A stretch of 27,876 nt of DNA from an uncultured Acetatifactor sp. GTDB lineage: Bacteria > Bacillota > Clostridia > Lachnospirales > Lachnospiraceae. The first letter of the stretch is position 1, and each line of letters opens with the position of its first letter. A program made the translations under genes and the position numbers. Positions 23,524 to 27,876 of this stretch are shown here, one piece after another. The stretch is taken from positions 5,171-33,046 of the forward strand of contig CAJUJU010000029.1 of NCBI GenBank assembly GCA_910586835.1, given 5' to 3'. The notes under the pieces were generated by a model, which did no database searches, was not told the origin of the DNA, and saw nothing but the letters and a program-made list of their open reading frames with translations.

Positions 23524-24731
23524 TGGAACAGACAATGGAAGAGAAAAAAATCAGCAGAGTTCTGGAGGAAGAGGAGCGGAAGTGCTTTGATTTCTTCTGG
23601 AATGAGGTCAGCGAATCGAAGGAGAGCTACGGGCTGATCAGGGACAACGATGTGAAGCGGGATATGTGTTCTATTGCTTCTGTGGGATTCGGTCTGGCCG
23701 GTCTGGCTGTGGGCGCAGAGCGGGGATATGTGACCAGAGAGGATGCCGGGGAGCGCGCTCTGGGGACGCTTAAGACCATGAAGGAGAAAACAGAAAGAGT
23801 GCACGGTTTCTATTACCACTTCCTGAACATGGAGGATGCCTCCAGGTACGGAAAGTCGGAGGTCTCCGTGATTGACACGGCGCTGTTTATCATGGGGGCG
23901 CTGGTGGCCGGAGAATATTTCGGCGGGGAGTGTCAAAAGCTCAGTCAGGAGCTGTATGCGGAAGTGGACTGGGAATGGTATCGGGATCCCCGGGGAAACC
24001 GCTTCTATATGGGCTACAATGAAAAGCAGGGCCATTTCGGGCAGTGGGATCACTATGCGGAACAGTTTATCATGTATTTTCTGGGGGTTGCCGCACCGGA
24101 GCATCCCGTAGATCCTTCTATTTTTTATGATTGTCCTCTGTTCTGCGATGTGTACAAGGACAGCGGGCTGATTTATCACAGCTATTGCGGGGCGCTGTTC
24201 GTCTACCAGTTTTCCCATGCTTTTCTGAACCTGAAGGGGAAGAAGGACCGGAGAGGAATCGACTGGTATGAAAACTCCCTGCGGGCTACCCGGGCCGCCA
24301 GACAGTACTGTATTGACAATCCGGGTCAGAAAAAAACCTACGGGCCCAACGCCTGGGGAATGACTGCATGTATGACGCCTCACGGCTATTCCGGAGGACA
24401 GGGCGCGCTTCCTTGCTTTGGCAACAACAAAAACGAGGCGGACGGAACCATTCCTCCCTGCGGTGCAATCGGCTCCATGCCTTTCTGCCCCGAGGAGGTC
24501 ACAGCGGCGGCGGAGCACTATGCCACGATTCCGCAGCTGCAGGGGAAATACGGATTTTTGGACGCCTATAATCTGGATGTGGAGCCCGCCTGGTTTTCAG
24601 ACAGATATATCGGCATTGACAAGGGCGTCAGTCTGCTGATGCTGGAGAACTATCGCTCGGGCCTGATCTGGAGACTGACGGATCAGAATCCTTTTATACG
24701 AAAGGCGTTTGAATTACTGGAAATTCAGTAA
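23523..24731 (+). CDS. Cytoplasmic GH144-type enzyme
   Basis: A 402 aa protein of the same glycoamylase/GH144 fold as the lipoprotein at 3814, but with no signal peptide. The shared blocks are YGLIRDND, CSIASVGFGLAGLAVGAE, GFYYHFLNM, SEVSVIDTALFIMGALVAGE, WDHYAEQF, NAWGMTACMTPHGYSG, GAIGSMPFCPEE and YIGIDKGVSLLM. It probably shortens imported beta-1,2-oligoglucans in the cytoplasm, or acts as an exo-type sophorose-releasing enzyme like the one described from Parabacteroides. GGAGGAA near 23515 serves as ribosome site, and the ATG overlaps the GH3 stop. Its 3' end overlaps the convergent GNAT gene by 7 bp. Confidence 0.8.
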   Translation: MEQTMEEKKISRVLEEEERKCFDFFWNEVSESKESYGLIRDNDVKRDMCSIASVGFGLAGLAVGAERGYVTREDAGERALGTLKTMKEKTERVHGFYYHFLNMEDASRYGKSEVSVIDTALFIMGALVAGEYFGGECQKLSQELYAEVDWEWYRDPRGNRFYMGYNEKQGHFGQWDHYAEQFIMYFLGVAAPEHPVDPSIFYDCPLFCDVYKDSGLIYHSYCGALFVYQFSHAFLNLKGKKDRRGIDWYENSLRATRAARQYCIDNPGQKKTYGPNAWGMTACMTPHGYSGGQGALPCFGNNKNEADGTIPPCGAIGSMPFCPEEVTAAAEHYATIPQLQGKYGFLDAYNLDVEPAWFSDRYIGIDKGVSLLMLENYRSGLIWRLTDQNPFIRKAFELLEIQ

Positions 24732-25492
24732 TTGTGGATTTCAATGGCGGAGTAGGTATGGCTGTAATGATAGCCCAGCTTCTCCGCCAGGGCTACGGAT
24801 TGCAGATTCTGGGCGTCCCAGCTGGGGTACAGTCCCCGGCTTAAGCATTCCAGAATCAATCTGGCGCCGACGATACAGGCAAGGCCCCTTCGGCGGAAGT
24901 CCTCCCTGGTGTCGATCTGGATCTCGATTCCCTCCAGGTAGCGGGAGTAGGAGGAGGCGCCGGAGACCAGCTCTCCTTCTTTTAAAATCACTGCGCCGAG
25001 GCCAAGCCGGCGGTAGGTTTCATAATCGGGGAAATTTGCCACCTGTTCGGCGCTCCAGGAATTTGTCCGGCACATATTGTAAAGGGGTTCGTCCATCAGG
25101 CGAAGCTCATATTCTGACGGGAGAAGAGAAACTGCTTTTTGCAGTTTCTCTTTTTCAAATATATCCGGTTCTTTTTTGATGGCATAGCGGGATACCACAT
25201 TTGCCCTTTCCCCGTAGTGCCGCAGAATACAGTCCTTCCATTCCTGGTTCCGGGGAACCAGGATGATAAAGCGCTGTGTACACCAACCGGGCTTGTAAGC
25301 CGCAAGCTCCGGATCCGGTGTTCCGGCCAGGAAGGCGAAGTCACCCAAAAGAGCCATGGCCGCGGTGGGAAACCGTGGGTGGTTTCCGTAAAGCTTTCCC
25401 ATGATTCCCTGCAGACAGGACCATATGATGGTTTCCTCCCAGCCAGCAAACAGGCCGGATACGATGCTGCCGTCCTTTATTTCATAAATCAT
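24725..25492 (-). CDS. GNAT-family acetyltransferase (PF12746-like)
   Basis: A 255 aa cytoplasmic protein. The N-terminal half is of the type found in the GNAT_acetyltran (ZmaR-like) family. The C-terminal half has the acetyl-CoA binding motif REDFRRRGLA near residue 200, and ASSYSRYLEGIEIQIDT just before it. The substrate cannot be read from the sequence; family members include antibiotic self-resistance enzymes, but most are uncharacterised. A GGAGGGGAG site (about 25500-25508) precedes the ATG at 25492. It is convergent with, and overlaps by 7 bp, the glucan operon, and appears functionally unrelated. Its 5' region is interrupted by a palindromic element at 25518-25726. Confidence 0.78.
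   Translation of the reverse strand: MIYEIKDGSIVSGLFAGWEETIIWSCLQGIMGKLYGNHPRFPTAAMALLGDFAFLAGTPDPELAAYKPGWCTQRFIILVPRNQEWKDCILRHYGERANVVSRYAIKKEPDIFEKEKLQKAVSLLPSEYELRLMDEPLYNMCRTNSWSAEQVANFPDYETYRRLGLGAVILKEGELVSGASSYSRYLEGIEIQIDTREDFRRRGLACIVGARLILECLSRGLYPSWDAQNLQSVALAEKLGYHYSHTYSAIEIHNY
25124..25155 (+). terminator. Intrinsic terminator for the glucan operon, antisense inside the GNAT gene
   Basis: AAGAGAAACTGC (25124-25135) and GCAGTTTCTCTT (25141-25152) form a 12 bp perfect stem with a TTTTT loop, followed by T residues up to 25155 on the + strand. It lies about 390 nt beyond the last glucan gene, within the coding part of the convergent GNAT gene. On the minus strand the hairpin has no T-run after it, so it should act only on + strand transcripts. 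Confidence 0.6.
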
Positions 25493-25507
25493 TGAGTAAT
25501 CTCCCCT

Positions 25508-25736
25508 CCTGATAAAAGCGCATAAGCAATTGCGAAACTCCCGTTTCTGTAAACCGAATGGTGCAGCTTGTATGTTCTATTAGCAGACCCTTGATTACCG
25601 CCGGCACTTAGCTGCCGTTCTTTGGCAGCTTATGTACCGCTGCGGTAATCTCGGAGCGAAAGCGTGTCTGTGTTAGAAGATACAAGCTGCACAATGGCGT
25701 TTGCCGCATAACCAGTTTCGCAATTACCTGATAAAA
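25508..25736. mobile_element. Palindromic MITE-like element with 10 bp flanking direct repeats
   Basis: CCTGATAAAA occurs at 25508-25517 and 25727-25736, like a target duplication. The 209 bp between them fold as a long imperfect palindrome: 25528-25539 with 25714-25725 (12 bp), 25561-25572 with 25681-25692 (12 bp), 25584-25588 with 25666-25670, 25593-25601 with 25642-25650 (9 bp), and 25610-25616 with 25624-25630 (7 bp). No open reading frame of note lies inside. It sits in the 5' leader of the GNAT gene. It may be a small non-autonomous insertion, or alternatively a structured leader RNA. Confidence 0.5.
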
Positions 25737-25744
25737 TCACCTCC

Positions 25745-25753
25745 AGTATAACA
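25745..25753 (-). promoter_or_regulatory. Possible extended -10 promoter for the GNAT gene
   Basis: On the minus strand TGTTATACT is an extended -10 match (TGnTATAAT type). No good -35 is seen at the right distance. A 13 bp palindrome TTTCGTCACGAAA (25756-25768) lies directly upstream and could be a binding site. If used, the transcript leader would carry the whole palindromic element before reaching the GNAT ribosome site. Confidence 0.3.
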
Positions 25754-25770
25754 CGTTTCGTCACGAAAGA

Positions 25771-27009
25771 CTATCTGTAACCCAGCAGCTTCCCCATATT
25801 TTCCCTGTAGTAGGCATCAATATTCTGTATCCGCGTCCAGATCTGCTCGTCAAAGTATACGTCGGTGCGCTGGCTGACCATGCTTTCCACATGGCTGCGC
25901 AGATCGGAATAAAACAAATCGGTGACGTCATAGCAGACATACCTGGTGTCGCCATAAATCCGGTACTGTTCCATCTGTTCAAAGGTCAGCAGCTGTCCCC
26001 GGACAAAGGCATAGTCCTGTGGGTTCTGAACACGGTCGGCCTCATAGATAAAGACGTACCGCAGAGGGATATCCACACCGCCGTCGATGTCGCCCTGCTT
26101 CTGGGGGATATAGGCACTCAGCACAAGAGCCTGCTCCAGGTCGGAGGCGCCGATCAGTTTCCCGTATCCGTCAAATGTGCGGCGGTGCAGGCCGGTGAGC
26201 TGCAATTGCATGTCAGAGGGCACTGTGGAATCAAACAGAACCGCTTCCCCGGAATCCTGCATGGTGAGCTCCATGGGAGATACGGGGGCCACGACAGTTC
26301 CCTCTATCTGCCCAAGCAGCTGCTGACACAGGGACTGGTATTCCAGGGCCAGTCTGTTTCTCTCGCCGGGATCCGAGATATAGTCTGCAAAATAGGGTTT
26401 CAATTCTTCCATGATTTTTTCTGTAAGAGCCGGGTCAGCCTCTGCGGGTGCAATGGGATCCGGGTCGGCCTGTACAGTTTGGACGGGTGACTCCGCGAAT
26501 TCGACGGTGCACATCCAGTCCTGGCCGAAAATAAAATTGTTGTTGGTCAGCACAAGGAAATAGTGGTCGTCCACAAGAGGCTGCTCCAACGCATCCATGT
26601 CATATGCTTCGGAGAGATCCAGGGTCATGATGCCGTCGGTGTGTGCCTGGAATTTTGTTCCGGTGAAGTCAACGCTGCCGGAAAGGGGTTGGATTTCCAC
26701 ATTGTCGGACCAGCGCATAAGCTTCAGCCGGGATTCAAAATTCAGCTCCTTGTCGGAGCGGTTTTCTACCCGGACAGATATGACTCCGTCTCCCTCATAA
26801 ACCGCGGATATTGCCAGGTCATCTCCGGAGAGGGAGGAGAACATGCTGTAGGCCAGGGTCGGCATGCCGAGACAGCATACCAGAAGGGCGGCGGCAGCCG
26901 CAGCCAGTCTGCCGGGATGGCGGCAGGGCCTGGTGTCCGGGATTACGCCTGTCTTTTCCGCAAAGATATTTTTTATGTTCTGTAAATTTTTTTTACCGAA
27001 AGAATTCAT
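25771..27009 (-). CDS. Single-pass membrane protein, probable anti-sigma factor or sigma-controlled partner
   Basis: A 412 aa protein: a short basic cytoplasmic N-terminus (about 1-33), one transmembrane helix (about 34-58, Ala/Leu-rich), and a large extracytoplasmic part of about 350 aa. The outer part starts with a beta-rich domain (ISAVYEGDGVISVRVENRSD) and has an acidic Pro/Ala linker near residue 180. AAGGAGG selects the ATG at 27009 over the in-frame one at 27027. It follows the ECF sigma gene by 49 bp on the same strand, the usual position of an anti-sigma factor. No zinc-binding anti-sigma motif is visible. I do not recognise the family with certainty; the role is inferred from position and topology. 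Confidence 0.55.
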   Translation of the reverse strand: MNSFGKKNLQNIKNIFAEKTGVIPDTRPCRHPGRLAAAAAALLVCCLGMPTLAYSMFSSLSGDDLAISAVYEGDGVISVRVENRSDKELNFESRLKLMRWSDNVEIQPLSGSVDFTGTKFQAHTDGIMTLDLSEAYDMDALEQPLVDDHYFLVLTNNNFIFGQDWMCTVEFAESPVQTVQADPDPIAPAEADPALTEKIMEELKPYFADYISDPGERNRLALEYQSLCQQLLGQIEGTVVAPVSPMELTMQDSGEAVLFDSTVPSDMQLQLTGLHRRTFDGYGKLIGASDLEQALVLSAYIPQKQGDIDGGVDIPLRYVFIYEADRVQNPQDYAFVRGQLLTFEQMEQYRIYGDTRYVCYDVTDLFYSDLRSHVESMVSQRTDVYFDEQIWTRIQNIDAYYRENMGKLLGYR

Positions 27010-27058
27010 GGTTGCCTCCTTTTTCATGATAAATGGTTTACAATTCTGATTTGCGTGT

Positions 27059-27598
27059 TCAAAGAGGGGAGACCCGTTCTCTTAATTTCCGCTTCGCCTG
27101 GTACAGCCGGTTGTCTACCTGCTTGATGGTAATATTCAGTGCCAGGGCGATTTCCCGGGGTTTCTGATCGTAATAGTAACGACGGATCAGGATCTCACGG
27201 TCCGGCTCACCCAGGGCGTTTACCGCCGCAAGCAGTGCCCGTTTTGTTTCCTCCTGTAAGATATCATCCACAATACCGATTTGGTTCAGGAAATCCGCAT
27301 CCTCAAGAGGAACGGTATTGCGTCTTGTGATCCCGCGGTATCGGTTGATCGCCTGGGTTCTGGCAATGATCGAAAGCCAGGTCTTTAACTTTCCGCGTCC
27401 GGGATCATATTTTTCCGGATGCTCCCATAAGTAAATAAACGTATCGGCAACACATTCCTCCACATCCTGTACGGAGCCAATGTTGTTCAGGACGGCATCT
27501 GCCACAGACCAGAGAAGCCGGGAATATTTGTTTATCACTTCGGCAATTGTTTTTTCGTTTCGTGCTCTGATTGCCGCGATTGTCTTTTCGTCATCCAA
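27059..27598 (-). CDS. ECF-type RNA polymerase sigma factor
   Basis: A 179 aa sigma-70 family protein. Region 2 includes DVEECVADTFIYLWEHP and GKLKTWLSIIARTQAINRYR (residues about 47-90). Region 4 includes EPDREILIRRYYYDQKPREI followed by ALALNITIKQVDNRLYQAKR (residues about 130-170). The start is put at TTG 27598 because AGAGGTGG lies 7 nt upstream and the sigma homology begins just after it; an open frame continues back to 27790 but its low-complexity Lys/His-rich residues are not sigma-like. With the downstream membrane protein it probably forms a sigma/anti-sigma pair that senses an envelope signal. Confidence 0.85.
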   Translation of the reverse strand: MDDEKTIAAIRARNEKTIAEVINKYSRLLWSVADAVLNNIGSVQDVEECVADTFIYLWEHPEKYDPGRGKLKTWLSIIARTQAINRYRGITRRNTVPLEDADFLNQIGIVDDILQEETKRALLAAVNALGEPDREILIRRYYYDQKPREIALALNITIKQVDNRLYQAKRKLRERVSPL

Positions 27599-27628
27599 AT
27601 GAAGTCCACCTCTTTTCCTTTTGCAGTG

Positions 27629-27644
27629 TGACCGGTCAATTATA
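27629..27644 (-). promoter_or_regulatory. Possible promoter -10 with palindromic operator ahead of the sigma gene
   Basis: Read on the minus strand, TATAAT (27639-27644) is directly followed by the perfect 10 bp palindrome TGACCGGTCA (27629-27638). No good -35 box is apparent, so the promoter is weakly supported. The palindrome at the expected start of transcription could be a repressor site. Confidence 0.3.
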
Positions 27645-27817
27645 GTACGATGAAAATCAGAAAAACACTTATTTTTTTTGTAAGATGCCTGTTTTGATCC
27701 GTGATGGCTATTATTATGGCAAGAATGCCGGACAAGGTCAAAGACAGTTTTTGTCTGTTTTGATTTTTTGTGCAGGTATGCTTGAAACATGGAAGGAAAT
27801 GCGTTACCATGTTACAA

Positions 27818-27876
27818 GAGGAAGAGGAAGAGGAAGAGGAAGAGGAAGAGGAAGAGGAAGAGGAAGAGGAAGAGGA
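27818..27876. repeat. (GAGGAA)n simple repeat running to the window edge
   Basis: Nearly ten uninterrupted copies of a 6 bp unit, GAGGAA, extend to the last base. On the + strand an ATG at 27809 opens a frame M-L-Q followed only by Glu codons, with a GGAAGG at 27791-27796 that is 12 nt upstream. This may be the start of a protein with a poly-glutamate N-terminus or only a microsatellite. The edge prevents a decision. Confidence 0.85.

Noticed and set aside
25518..25726. 6S RNA or another known structured RNA
   Set aside because: The rod-like fold is reminiscent, but I could not match conserved bubble sequences, and the flanking 10 bp direct repeats point to an inserted element.
27818..27876. 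CRISPR-like repetition
   Set aside because: The unit is 6 bp with no spacers; it is a simple tandem repeat.

Overview
The window looks like a piece of a Lachnospiraceae-type (Clostridia, Bacillota) genome. The coding sequence is moderately GC-rich, ribosome binding sites are strong AGGAGG types, lipoproteins carry short lipoboxes, sugar ABC transporters lack a local ATPase, and control is by LacI-type and cre-type sites. No RNA genes, phage genes or complete insertion sequences were seen. The genus is not determined.

Layout. Positions 1-384 hold a duplicated palindromic repeat, then a promoter with a TTGACA box, one perfect cre-type site and two copies of a GAAACGTTT operator. From 385 to about 24731 all genes run on the + strand, most with gaps under 100 bp or short overlaps, like one long operon. 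The order is: GH94 phosphorylase (1,2-beta-oligoglucan phosphorylase type), secreted GH144 lipoprotein, lipoprotein sugar-binding protein, an intrinsic terminator or attenuator, a giant sugar-binding protein with duplicated N-terminal beta domains, permease, permease, a secreted beta-propeller/TPR/YIP1 membrane protein, a secreted DUF5696-like protein, permease, permease, twin hairpins, GH35 enzyme, LacI regulator, GH3 beta-glucosidase, cytoplasmic GH144 enzyme. The last + strand gene meets a convergent GNAT acetyltransferase gene (minus strand). The best terminator for the + strand lies antisense inside that GNAT gene. Positions 25493-25770 hold a roughly 209 bp palindromic element flanked by 10 bp direct repeats. 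Then, on the minus strand, come a single-pass membrane protein (probable anti-sigma partner) and an ECF sigma factor. The window ends in a (GAGGAA)n simple repeat.

How the genes work together (inference from families). GH94 SOGP-type, two GH144 proteins, GH3, GH35, LacI and sugar transporters together point to use of beta-1,2-glucan, such as cyclic or linear osmoregulated glucans of other bacteria. The lipoprotein GH144 would cut polymer outside the cell. Binding proteins and permeases would import sophoro-oligosaccharides. SOGP would release alpha-glucose 1-phosphate. GH3, GH35 and the second GH144 would process the remaining oligosaccharides and sophorose. LacI and a CcpA-type site would give substrate induction and catabolite repression.

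The least understood part is positions 6870-17709. There, two permease pairs flank a propeller/YIP1 protein and a DUF5696-like protein, preceded by an oversized binding protein. The tight overlaps suggest that these work as one envelope assembly. This is the best candidate in the window for an undescribed system.
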